A DNA stretch of 57,193 nt from contig DGGQ01000170.1 in NCBI GenBank assembly GCA_002392275.1, positions 1 through 57,193 on the forward strand, read 5' to 3'. Within the stretch, counting starts at the first letter, position 1; the number at the start of each line of letters is the position of its first letter. The notes under the pieces were generated by a model, which had not been told where the DNA came from, searched no databases, and saw only the letters and a program-made list of their open reading frames with translations. The DNA is from Treponema sp. UBA3870 (GTDB taxonomy: Bacteria > Spirochaetota > Spirochaetia > Treponematales > Treponemataceae). The position numbers and the translations under genes are program-made. Of the stretch, positions 8,416 through 16,247 are shown piece by piece.

Positions 8416-9095
8416 TGGATGCATCAAAAATAATTGACCAGGACAAAAATTTTTTGCTCGGCGGAAAGGATGCGATAAAAAATCTTTCAGAAAAGGATTC
8501 TGCATCCATTGTAGTCGTCTCCGATTCCCATGGGGACGCAAAAAATTTGCTCACGGTCATCAAGGATTCCCAGAACTGCGACTGCCTGATTTTCTGTGGC
8601 GACGGCATCAGCGATTTGTCCATGATTCTGGGAACAGTCCTTGCCTCAGCTCTGCAAATCCATATTCCGCCGGTGCTGGCATTTGTGCGTGGCAACAACG
8701 ATTTCCAGACCTTCGCACTAAAAAATCCACAGTCCGGCTCGCTGACCAACATAAATGTGCCGCCGGAAGTGGTCATCCCGGTGGCCGGCCATAAAATATT
8801 CGCCACCCACGGACACCTCCAGGGAGTCTACGCCGGCCTAAAAAATCTTCGTGAGGCGGCAAAAAAACATGGCGCGGATGTGGCCGTATTCGGTCATACA
8901 CATGTAGCAAGCTATTCAAACTCCGACGGCATGCTTTCCTTGAATCCAGGAAGCTCCAGACTCCCACGTGAAAACCAGCCAAAGACATTCGCAAAAATCT
9001 TTCTTGAGAGGGGACGAAAACCAAGCGACTGCGTATTTTTTGCAATCGATGGAGAAAAAATCCTTCCCTTCAAATATCCCGTGCTGATAGACTAG
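8415..9095 (+). CDS. YfcE/MJ0936-type metallophosphoesterase
   Basis: A 226-residue cytoplasmic calcineurin-like phosphodiesterase. All metal-binding blocks are present in order: VVSDSHGD near residue 36, CGDGISD near 59, RGNND near 93, ATHGH near 123 and FGHTH near 158. The family hydrolyses phosphodiesters such as bis-pNPP in vitro; physiological substrates are mostly unknown. The start is a GTG at 8415 whose G is the last base of the lipoprotein TAG, so translation is probably coupled. About 30 residues before the first motif are an N-terminal extension not typical of the family. Confidence 0.88.
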   Translation: MDASKIIDQDKNFLLGGKDAIKNLSEKDSASIVVVSDSHGDAKNLLTVIKDSQNCDCLIFCGDGISDLSMILGTVLASALQIHIPPVLAFVRGNNDFQTFALKNPQSGSLTNINVPPEVVIPVAGHKIFATHGHLQGVYAGLKNLREAAKKHGADVAVFGHTHVASYSNSDGMLSLNPGSSRLPRENQPKTFAKIFLERGRKPSDCVFFAIDGEKILPFKYPVLID

Positions 9096-9192
9096 CCCCG
9101 GTCGGACCAACTTTAAAAAACATTCACAAAAAAACGGGAGCCTCCATATTGAAGACCCCCGCATCTTGTTTATCCAGATATTCAGCGTTTCC

Positions 9193-11679
9193 TTAAGCGA
9201 CTGTAGCCTTTACGAAGACTTCCTTAACGCCAGAATCAGCCTTAACGATAAGTCCGTTCGCAACACCGCCCTTGACTTCAAGACTTACATTTCCTGTATT
9301 CTTTTTGTTCTCGACGGTGATGTGGTATGTAACGTCACGGAATTTTCTTGTGATTTCCGCAGTCTTTACATGCTCCGGAAGCCTTGGTTCGATTTCAAGC
9401 CCCTCATGCTGTGGGCGCAATCCGCAGATGTACTGTGAAAGAGCGACAAAGTTCCAGGCGGCTGTTCCTGTGAGCCAGGAGTTCTTCGCTTCACCTTCGC
9501 GGCGGGCTTCCTTTCCGGCAACCATCTGTGAGTAGACATAAGGCTCAGTGCGGTGGATGTCTGACCATTTTTCCTCAACCCATGCCGGAGCAATCTTTGT
9601 GTAATGCTCCCAGGCATCCTGAGGACGACCGTTCACAACCTCACCGATGATTACCCATGGATTGTTGTGGCAGAAGATTCCTCCGTTCTCCTTGTACCCT
9701 GGTGGATATGAAGAAACTTCTCCAAGCTCCACGTGGTAGTTCTGATATGCAGGCCAGAGGATTACGATACCGTATTTTGAATCAAGGTACTTTTTCACGC
9801 TGTCCAAAGACTTCTGCGGATAACCCTTGTCGGCACCGACCTTTGCCATTGTTCCAAATCCCTGTGACTCGATGAAAATCTTTCCGTCCTCGCACTCGTG
9901 TGAACCAATCTTGTGGCCAAAATCATCGTAGGCGCGGACATACCATTCTCCATCCCATCCGGCTGTGCAGATTGCTTCTTCCATCTTCTTGCAGAGGTCT
10001 TCAGCTCTCTTTGCTTCAGCTTCGTCACCCATCAGGCGGCACATCTGGACATAATCAGGAGTTACGAAAACGAACATCTGCGCAATCATCACGGACTCGG
10101 CGTTCTTTCCGTCCTTGTTTGTCGATGTCTGGAATGAATCGTTCGGATTTGTTGAGAAGCAGTTGAGGTTAAGACAGTCGTTCCAGTCGGCGCGTCCAAT
10201 CAGAGGAAGTCCGTGTGGTCCAAGGTGGTTCGGGATGTAGTTGTAGGATCTTCTCAGGTGCTCGAACATGGTTGCCTTGTTTGTCTCGCTGTTGTCAAAA
10301 GGAACATCCACGCTCAGGAAATCCTTGTCACCTGTCTCGCGGATATAGTTTCCAACGCCAAGAACCAGCCAGAGTGGATCGTCGTTGAAGTTTGAACCGA
10401 TGTCAGCATTTCCGCGCTTGGTCAAAGGCTGGAACTGGTGATAGGCAGAACCGTCCTCGAACTGGGTTGCGGCAACATCGTAAAGTCTTTCGCGGATGCG
10501 GCGTGCAGGAAGCTGATGTGCGGCACCGAGCATGTCCTGGGAAGTGTCGCGGAATCCAAGTCCACGTCCAATGCCAGACTCAAAGTAAGATGCTGAACGT
10601 GCAAAGTTGTATGTGACTACGCACTGGTACTGGTTCCAGACTGCCATGCGGTCAAGCTTTTCATCACCGGTCTTGATTACAAAGTGTGAAAGTGTCTCGT
10701 CCCAGAATGCCTTCAAATCATCATAGGCCTTAAGAACCTTTTCCTTTGTGTCAAACTTTTTCTGAAGCTCGTATGCCTTTTCCTTGTTGATTACGCCGCT
10801 CGCAGTATTTGTGCGGAGGAGTCCAGCGTCCAGAGCCTTCTTTTTGTCAGCGTCGGAAAGGAACTTCTTGCTGTCCTCGTTCTCGATATAGCCAAGCACA
10901 AAAACAAAAGTCTTTTCCTCACCGGCCTTCAGTGTCAAATTGATTCTGTGAGAGGCAATCGGGGACCAACCATCGGCAACTGAGTTTCCGCTCTTTCCTT
11001 CAACGACAGTCTTTGGTGCGCTGATTGGGTTGTATAGACCAAGGAATGTCTCGCGGTCTGTATCAAATCCATCAACTTTTGTATTGCACCAGTAGAATGT
11101 AAAGTGATTGCGTCTCTCGCGGTACTCCGTCTTGTGATAGATTCCGCTTCCTTCGATTTCGACTTCACCTGTTGAGAAGTTTCTCTGGAAGTTCTGGCAG
11201 TCGTCGCTTGCATTGTAGAGACACCACTCGACAAACGAAACCAGCGAAATGGTCTTGTCAGATGAACCCTCATTCTTAAGAGTAAGCATTTCCACCTCGG
11301 CGTTCTCACCGTTAGGAACCATATACAGAGCCTCGGCTTTAAGTCCATTTTTCTTTGAAGTGAACTTTGAATAACCAAAACCATGGCGGCACTCGTATTC
11401 ATCCAGCTTTGTCTGGCATGGCTGCCAACCTGGATTCCAGATTGTGTCACCATCCTTTATAAAGAAATAGTGACCGTTGTTGTCCAGAGGCATATCGTTG
11501 TAGCGATAGCGTGTAAGACGACGGAGGCGGGCATCTGTATAGAAAGAATATCCACCGGTTGTATTGGAAATGAGTGAGAAGAATTTTTCGCTTCCCAGAT
11601 AGTTTATCCACGGATAAGGAGTCTGTGGATTCTCGATAACGTATTCACGTTTTGCATCATCAAAGTGACCGAACTTCAT
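9193..11679 (-). CDS. Cellobiose phosphorylase (GH94)
   Basis: This enzyme splits cellobiose with phosphate into glucose 1-phosphate and glucose, saving one ATP per disaccharide. The 828-residue length and the opening MKFGHFDDAKREYVI with PYPWINYLGSE are typical of GH94 cellobiose phosphorylases. The catalytic acid lies in GRADWNDCLN (Asp498/Asp501, the second Asp being the likely acid). There is no signal peptide, so it acts in the cytoplasm on imported cellobiose. The ATG at 11679 follows GGAGGAACC; the in-frame codon 24 bases further upstream is rejected. It is monocistronic, converges on the phosphoesterase gene and has its own promoter. Cellodextrin or laminaribiose specificity cannot be excluded. 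Confidence 0.92.
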   Translation of the reverse strand: MKFGHFDDAKREYVIENPQTPYPWINYLGSEKFFSLISNTTGGYSFYTDARLRRLTRYRYNDMPLDNNGHYFFIKDGDTIWNPGWQPCQTKLDEYECRHGFGYSKFTSKKNGLKAEALYMVPNGENAEVEMLTLKNEGSSDKTISLVSFVEWCLYNASDDCQNFQRNFSTGEVEIEGSGIYHKTEYRERRNHFTFYWCNTKVDGFDTDRETFLGLYNPISAPKTVVEGKSGNSVADGWSPIASHRINLTLKAGEEKTFVFVLGYIENEDSKKFLSDADKKKALDAGLLRTNTASGVINKEKAYELQKKFDTKEKVLKAYDDLKAFWDETLSHFVIKTGDEKLDRMAVWNQYQCVVTYNFARSASYFESGIGRGLGFRDTSQDMLGAAHQLPARRIRERLYDVAATQFEDGSAYHQFQPLTKRGNADIGSNFNDDPLWLVLGVGNYIRETGDKDFLSVDVPFDNSETNKATMFEHLRRSYNYIPNHLGPHGLPLIGRADWNDCLNLNCFSTNPNDSFQTSTNKDGKNAESVMIAQMFVFVTPDYVQMCRLMGDEAEAKRAEDLCKKMEEAICTAGWDGEWYVRAYDDFGHKIGSHECEDGKIFIESQGFGTMAKVGADKGYPQKSLDSVKKYLDSKYGIVILWPAYQNYHVELGEVSSYPPGYKENGGIFCHNNPWVIIGEVVNGRPQDAWEHYTKIAPAWVEEKWSDIHRTEPYVYSQMVAGKEARREGEAKNSWLTGTAAWNFVALSQYICGLRPQHEGLEIEPRLPEHVKTAEITRKFRDVTYHITVENKKNTGNVSLEVKGGVANGLIVKADSGVKEVFVKATVA

Positions 11680-11717
11680 GGTTCCTCCATTTTTTTCCGA
11701 CAAAATCGGATTTTATG

Positions 11718-11746
11718 ATTTTACCATAGAATATTTTGGGTGTAAA
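11718..11746 (-). promoter_or_regulatory. Promoter of the cellobiose phosphorylase gene
   Basis: On the minus strand TTTACA (11746-11741), a 17-base spacer ending TGG and TAAAAT (11723-11718). The leader is about 30 bases and contains the ribosome site. Confidence 0.65.
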
Positions 11747-11806
11747 GTTGTTTGCCCCGATTGAGAAACATAATGTAAAACTGTGCATCCACATCTCGTG
11801 TTTTCA

Positions 11807-11815
11807 TGTTACAAT
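11807..11815 (+). promoter_or_regulatory. Extended -10 box directly before the alkyltransferase gene
   Basis: TGTTACAAT (TGn plus TACAAT, 11810-11815) ends six bases before the ATG at 11822; no convincing -35 is seen. Confidence 0.5.
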
Positions 11816-11821
11816 GAGATT

Positions 11822-12187
11822 ATGATTTCCACTCTTGCACAAAAAATCTATAAAGCCGTGCGGCTTGTTCCGTGTGGCAAAGTCGCGACATATTCACAAA
11901 TCGCTGCCCTTGTCGGAAACTGTAATCTGCGTCGCTATGTGGGAAACGCGCTCCACCAGAATCCAGAGCCGGGTATCATTCCCTGTCACCGTGTCGTAAA
12001 CGCAAAGGGATTTTGTTCGGGGAGTTTTGCTTTTGGCGGTCCACAGGCACAACAAAAAAAATTGGAATCGGAGGGTGTCTGTTTTGTTGATGGACATGTT
12101 GATATGGACAGATTCTGCATCACCCAGGATGATTTTGAAATGATGAATGTGGAAATGGAAATCAAAAAAATCCCTCGCCAAAAATGA
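11822..12187 (+). CDS. MGMT-family protein with PCHRVV active site
   Basis: The 121-residue product consists only of the DNA-binding/active-site domain of O6-methylguanine-DNA methyltransferases: KVATYSQIA, the Arg-finger region CNLRRYVGNAL and PCHRVV with the acceptor Cys near residue 60, followed by GFCSGSFAFGG. Short relatives often have Trp instead (alkyltransferase-like proteins that only bind lesions); here the Cys is kept, so suicidal dealkylation is possible, although the N-terminal domain of Ogt/Ada is absent. No Shine-Dalgarno precedes ATG 11822. It converges with the lipoprotein gene downstream. Function as repair enzyme versus lesion-binding protein is open. Confidence 0.85.
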   Translation: MISTLAQKIYKAVRLVPCGKVATYSQIAALVGNCNLRRYVGNALHQNPEPGIIPCHRVVNAKGFCSGSFAFGGPQAQQKKLESEGVCFVDGHVDMDRFCITQDDFEMMNVEMEIKKIPRQK

Positions 12188-12210
12188 CAAGGGATTAAAA
12201 ATCTCTGCTA

Positions 12211-12702
12211 TTAAGTACGATTGGGATTATATACGATAGTCCATCTTATTTCCGTGGGAGAATACATCTTAATGACAACATCGTAATCTCCACCTACAAT
12301 CGAAGCATACTTATCGTCGGTATAATTTGGGGCAGGCTCGCCATACTTAATTTTTTGCCAACTACCTGTCTCAAAGGTACTACGATACCTTGCGTATACA
12401 ACATATTGCTCTCCTGCAAGCGTATTATTTGGAAGAGATGAAATATCTCTTTTTGCACCATTTCCAAGCAGATTATACTCACAATATTTTTGGTCATTTA
12501 CAAAAGTTTCTCCATCGGCCTTGACCGCCCGCAGATATACATCCACATATTTATCCTCGCAACCCGAATTTGCCACGACCTTAAGGAAAGCAGGTTTCCC
12601 GGCAAACGCATTGGCAAGCTCCGCACAACCTGAGAACGAGAGAGCCATCGTGATTGCACCAAACAATCCCAATACCAACTTAGAGACTTGTGACTTTTTC
12701 AT
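12211..12702 (-). CDS. Small lipoprotein of unknown function
   Basis: The 163-residue product has an N-terminal signal with lipobox LSFSGC (Cys near 26) after MKKSQVSKLVLGLFGAITMA. The mature part is rich in Tyr, Asp and strands, for example YVDVYLRAV and YDVVIKMYSP, suggesting a compact beta domain. I recognise no family. The ATG at 12702 has a clear AAGGGGG site. The gene is downstream of iorBA on the same strand with a 112-base gap, so it may have its own promoter. Confidence 0.7.
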   Translation of the reverse strand: MKKSQVSKLVLGLFGAITMALSFSGCAELANAFAGKPAFLKVVANSGCEDKYVDVYLRAVKADGETFVNDQKYCEYNLLGNGAKRDISSLPNNTLAGEQYVVYARYRSTFETGSWQKIKYGEPAPNYTDDKYASIVGGDYDVVIKMYSPTEIRWTIVYNPNRT

Positions 12703-12814
12703 TTTTTCCCCCTTGAAAGGTTATAAAACCTTGTTATATTTAACAGATAAAGACTACCGCAATTACAAAAACCTTGCAATAGGAAACATAAAAAAAATTG
12801 ATTTTCTCTTAAAC

Positions 12815-13393
12815 TCAAGTACCTGCGCCCAGCTCGAACGCTTTTTTGTTCAGCTCAAGAAATTTTGGAGGGACGCATGCTTCAAGGCTTTTTATCCAGG
12901 CTTCTTTCGGAATGTCGAAATAGGTTGAGAGCCGCCCCAGAAGAACTATGTTCACGGCTTTTGATGAACCTGCTTGTTCGGCCAGCGTGAGGCAGTCCAT
13001 GGCATCAACATCCGCGCCTTTTGATTTCATTTTTTCTACCAGATTTTCCGGGTAGGTTGCGTTTCCTGTTATGACCGGCATCGGGTCAATCCGCTGTGTG
13101 TTGGTCACGATTTTTCCACCGCTTTTCAGATACGGCAACCACCGAGCGGCTTCAAGAAGTTCAAAACTTACGATGATGTCCGCCTCACCTTTTTCGATAA
13201 TCGGGGAATTCACTTTTTCACCGAAGCGGACATAGGTAACGACAGAACCCCCGCGCTGACTCATTCCGTGCACTTCGCTGACTTTTACATCATAATTCTG
13301 GTTCAGCAAAAGATGACCAAGGACTTTGCTTGCAAGAAGCGAGCCCTGCCCACCGACTCCGACAATCATTATATTTTTTGTTTCCATAATCAT
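12815..13393 (-). CDS. iorB: Indolepyruvate:ferredoxin oxidoreductase, beta subunit
   Basis: IorB is the gamma-type pyruvate-ferredoxin-oxidoreductase domain that pairs with IorA to oxidise aryl pyruvates to aryl-acetyl-CoA with ferredoxin as acceptor. The 192-residue protein has the start MIVGVGGQGSLLASKVLG and the HGMSQRGGSVVTYVRFG block typical of the subunit. Its ATG at 13393 overlaps the iorA stop by four bases (ATGA), so the two subunits are made by coupled translation. It probably serves amino-acid fermentation (Trp, Phe, Tyr). Confidence 0.93.
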   Translation of the reverse strand: MIMETKNIMIVGVGGQGSLLASKVLGHLLLNQNYDVKVSEVHGMSQRGGSVVTYVRFGEKVNSPIIEKGEADIIVSFELLEAARWLPYLKSGGKIVTNTQRIDPMPVITGNATYPENLVEKMKSKGADVDAMDCLTLAEQAGSSKAVNIVLLGRLSTYFDIPKEAWIKSLEACVPPKFLELNKKAFELGAGT

Positions 13394-15138
13394 TCCCCCA
13401 AGGCACCGAACTTACACATCTGGACGCAGACTCCGCATCCAACGCACTGGGTCGAATCAATATGCGCGAGAGATTTTTTTGCTCCCAGCTCAACCGGTCG
13501 GACGGAAATTGCCGGGCATCCGATTTTCATGCAGGATTTGCACCCGGTACATTTTTCGACATTGACTTTCAGTGGCGGAAGTTTTTTTACTGATTTCAAA
13601 AGCGCGCACGGTCGTCTGGTGATTATGACCGACGGTTCGTTTGCCGCAAGTTCTTCTTTTACGGCTTTGTCCGTTGCTTCCAAATCATAAGGGTCAACAA
13701 CGCGGACTCGGTTAACGCCCATCGCATGACAGAGAGCTTCCAGATTTATTTTTGCGGCAGGGTCGCCTTTTATATTATAACCTGTCGTTGGGTTTTGCTG
13801 ATGTCCCGTCATGCCTGTGATAGAGTTGTCCAAGATGATTACGGTTGATGCGGAATTGTTGTAGACTATATCAGCAAGTCCAGTCATTCCAGAGTGGACA
13901 AAAGTTGAATCTCCAATCACGCCGACAAGTTTATGGGAATATTCTTCGCCACGTGCTTTGTTGAATCCATGCATACCGGAAAGGGACGCTCCCATGCAGA
14001 CGTTCAAATCCATTGCGTTCAGCGGAGCAAAAGAGCCGAGCGTGTAGCATCCGATGTCGCCGTAGACATTGCACTTGTTTTTTGAAAGCACATAAAAAAG
14101 ACCTCGGTGTGGACAACCCGCGCACATGACCGGTGGTCTCGGCGGAATAGCATCCTCGATTTCGGAAAAACTTTTTTCCTCCAAGCCCATTGCTTTTCGC
14201 ACGACCGCCTGTGAAAATTCTCCGACAATCGGGAAAAGATTTTTTCCATCAACTTTGAGACCAAGGACTTTGCAGTGGTTTTCGATTATCGGATCAAGCT
14301 CCTCAACAACAATCAGCCGTTGGACTTTAGATGCAAAATCAACAATCTTTTTTTCCGGCATCGGATTTATCATACCGATTTTCAGCACCGGATATTTTTC
14401 GCCAAAAACTTCTTTCACATATTGATAGCTTGTTGACGAAGTTATGAATCCGATTGAACTATCGGAACCGGAATCAATTTTATTCAAATCTGAGGTCTCG
14501 GAAAAATCCACCAAATCCCTTGTGCGCTGCTCGACCTTGACGTGCGCTTTTCTTGCCTGTGCTGGAAGCATTACGCGGCTCTGGTCTTTCACATAAGGAA
14601 TCGGTTCCCGCTCAATCCTCGGCTCTGGATTAACGATGCTCTGTGAATGGCAGACTCTCATGCACATTTTTATAAAAACAGGCGTATGGAATTTTTCACT
14701 GATTTCAAAAGCACGTTTCGTAAAAACACGCGCCTCCTCAGAATCACTCGGCTCCAGCATTGGGACTTTCGCGGCAATCGCATAATGTCTGCTGTCCTGC
14801 TCGTTCTGTGATGAGTGCATACCCGGGTCATCGGCAACGCAAATCACAAGTCCGGCATCCACACCGATATATGAAATGCTGAACAGAGGGTCGGCGGCAA
14901 CATTCAAGCCCACGTGCTTCATGCAACATGCTGAACGTTTTCCCGCAAGGCTCGCACCATGGGCCGCCTCCAAAGCGACCTTTTCGTTCGGTGCCCACTC
15001 GCAATATATTTCATCATATTTAACTGCTTCCTCGGTAATCTCCGTGCTTGGAGTGCCGGGATAGCTTGAGACCACCGCAACACCCGCCTCATACATTCCA
15101 CGGGCGACGGCCTTGTTTCCAATCATCAGTTCTTTCAA
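13390..15138 (-). CDS. iorA: Indolepyruvate:ferredoxin oxidoreductase, alpha subunit
   Basis: The 582-residue catalytic subunit has an N-terminal pyrimidine domain (SSYPGTPSTEITE), a thiamine-diphosphate domain around CAGCPHRGLFY and GDSTFVHSGMTGL with IILDNSITGMTG, and a C-terminal two-cluster ferredoxin domain: CTGCKSCMKIGCPA and CVGCGVCVQMCKFGA. It decarboxylates indolepyruvate and related 2-oxo acids to acyl-CoA and passes electrons to ferredoxin. The start is probably TTG 15138, eight bases after GGAG; ATG 15126 lacks a site. It is first in the iorA-iorB operon. An acyl ligase gene lies 4.4 kb away but is separated by toxin-antitoxin genes, so a shared pathway is only a guess. Confidence 0.95.
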   Translation of the reverse strand: MKELMIGNKAVARGMYEAGVAVVSSYPGTPSTEITEEAVKYDEIYCEWAPNEKVALEAAHGASLAGKRSACCMKHVGLNVAADPLFSISYIGVDAGLVICVADDPGMHSSQNEQDSRHYAIAAKVPMLEPSDSEEARVFTKRAFEISEKFHTPVFIKMCMRVCHSQSIVNPEPRIEREPIPYVKDQSRVMLPAQARKAHVKVEQRTRDLVDFSETSDLNKIDSGSDSSIGFITSSTSYQYVKEVFGEKYPVLKIGMINPMPEKKIVDFASKVQRLIVVEELDPIIENHCKVLGLKVDGKNLFPIVGEFSQAVVRKAMGLEEKSFSEIEDAIPPRPPVMCAGCPHRGLFYVLSKNKCNVYGDIGCYTLGSFAPLNAMDLNVCMGASLSGMHGFNKARGEEYSHKLVGVIGDSTFVHSGMTGLADIVYNNSASTVIILDNSITGMTGHQQNPTTGYNIKGDPAAKINLEALCHAMGVNRVRVVDPYDLEATDKAVKEELAANEPSVIITRRPCALLKSVKKLPPLKVNVEKCTGCKSCMKIGCPAISVRPVELGAKKSLAHIDSTQCVGCGVCVQMCKFGALGE

Positions 15139-15222
15139 AGCAAAATCTCCAATAAAATCTTCAGCTTTTGTTTTAACATAAAAAAATGAAACTTACAATT
15201 GAGGAAGGAAGTATATGTTTTG

Positions 15223-15417
15223 TTAAAAATGATGTTCTATTCCGCTCTGTTTCATAATTGCATTTGCAGTATGACGGGATTTTATTTTTGAATCTACAGT
15301 AAAATTTCTGTTTGTGATGGGACTAAAATAAATATCGTGATCGCCCTTTCCATGTCTGACAAAACGGCATCCATTTTGCAAAAGTACTTCCCTAACTTTT
15401 TTTTCGTATTCAGCCAT
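15223..15417 (-). CDS. hicA: HicA-family mRNA interferase toxin
   Basis: A 64-residue double-stranded-RNA-binding-like toxin. The sequence shows VREVLLQNGCRFVRHGKGDHDIY, with the catalytic His in GDHDIYF (about residue 27), and the strand KIKSRHTANAIMKQ. HicA cleaves mRNA and is neutralised by HicB. The ATG overlaps the last base of the hicB stop codon (TAATG), so toxin synthesis is coupled to antitoxin translation. The antitoxin is upstream, the reverse of the classical hicA-hicB order. Confidence 0.85.
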   Translation of the reverse strand: MAEYEKKVREVLLQNGCRFVRHGKGDHDIYFSPITNRNFTVDSKIKSRHTANAIMKQSGIEHHF

Positions 15418-15632
15418 TATGCAAATACCTTCTCGTGACGTTCCACGCTAAAAAAAAGTGAGTTGATGCCTGGTTTTTTGTTCAGTTCAATAAGTTCTGG
15501 TGCTGCAAATCGAACCCGTTCAATCAATGCATCAAGTGATCCTCCTTCCAGCACGAGACCAGGAATATCGTCACTCTGGGCAATCCATACGCCAGCTTCT
15601 TCATCCCATGAAAAATTTACTTTATATTCCAT
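15417..15632 (-). CDS. hicB: HicB-like antitoxin (DUF1902 type)
   Basis: The 71-residue product is a small partial-RNase-H-fold protein: YKVNFSWDEEAGVWIAQSDD, IPGLVLEGGSLDALIERV and a short tail. It lacks the C-terminal helix-turn-helix or ribbon-helix-helix of long HicB proteins, which fits DUF1902. It should bind and inhibit the HicA encoded just downstream. A very strong ribosome site (GGAGGTGAACTT) precedes ATG 15632, in keeping with excess antitoxin. Confidence 0.8.
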   Translation of the reverse strand: MEYKVNFSWDEEAGVWIAQSDDIPGLVLEGGSLDALIERVRFAAPELIELNKKPGINSLFFSVERHEKVFA

Positions 15633-15650
15633 AAGTTCACCTCCATCCTC

Positions 15651-15659
15651 ATTATATCA
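15651..15659 (-). promoter_or_regulatory. Extended -10 of the hicBA operon
   Basis: The minus strand reads TGATATAAT (15659-15651), an extended -10 box 18 bases before the hicB start; no good -35 is visible. Confidence 0.5.
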
Positions 15660-15677
15660 TATTTTAGATTTTTTGCG

Positions 15678-16136
15678 TCAGTTTTCGATATCCATTTTAT
15701 ACACTAACGACATTTCACCGCGGCGGTCTTTCATTTCCTGAAAAAACTTAAAGCCGAATTTTTCGTACAATCCTTTCTGGTCTGTTGAAACATAGATGTT
15801 TTTATGGCCCTGTTCTTTTGCCAGAAGATAAATATGCTCAATCAATTTACCAATCCGCCTTTTTCCACGGAAAGCAGGAAAGGTGTAAACAAATCCGATC
15901 CAAGGTGTCAAAGCAGTGTCGGGAATATCATCTGTTTTTGAAAAAGTACAAAATGAAATTAATTCACGACCTTCCGTCAAAAGAAAAACTTTGGATTCAG
16001 CTCCGCACAAATCATAAAAAGTGCCGCCGCATAACAGACTGTAAAGATATTTACCGGCAGACCAATCAGCATCTCCAATTTTACCGAACCAAAATTCCCT
16101 GTCGTCTGTTTTTGAAATCTCTTTTATTTCCAACAT
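15678..16136 (-). CDS. GNAT-family N-acetyltransferase
   Basis: The 152-residue product has the acetyl-CoA pyrophosphate loop in FPAFRGKRRIGKLIEH (about residues 91-106) after the strand WIGFVYT, and the C-terminal pattern IYVSTDQKGLYEKFGF typical of the fold. The acceptor substrate cannot be predicted. It is monocistronic, with its own extended -10 promoter, and lies 45 bases upstream of the hicBA genes in an accessory region. Confidence 0.82.
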   Translation of the reverse strand: MLEIKEISKTDDREFWFGKIGDADWSAGKYLYSLLCGGTFYDLCGAESKVFLLTEGRELISFCTFSKTDDIPDTALTPWIGFVYTFPAFRGKRRIGKLIEHIYLLAKEQGHKNIYVSTDQKGLYEKFGFKFFQEMKDRRGEMSLVYKMDIEN

Positions 16137-16154
16137 ATCGTCACATCCATTTTT

Positions 16155-16163
16155 ATTATACCA
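16155..16163 (-). promoter_or_regulatory. Extended -10 of the GNAT gene
   Basis: The minus strand reads TGGTATAAT (16163-16155), 18 bases before the start codon at 16136; the leader includes GGATG as a weak ribosome site. Confidence 0.5.
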
Positions 16164-16247
16164 CAGTTTTGAATCAAATTTAATCCACTCTTGCGCACAA
16201 GTTGATTTTTATCTTCTTTTATGGAACCATCTAATCAGGAGAAAAAA

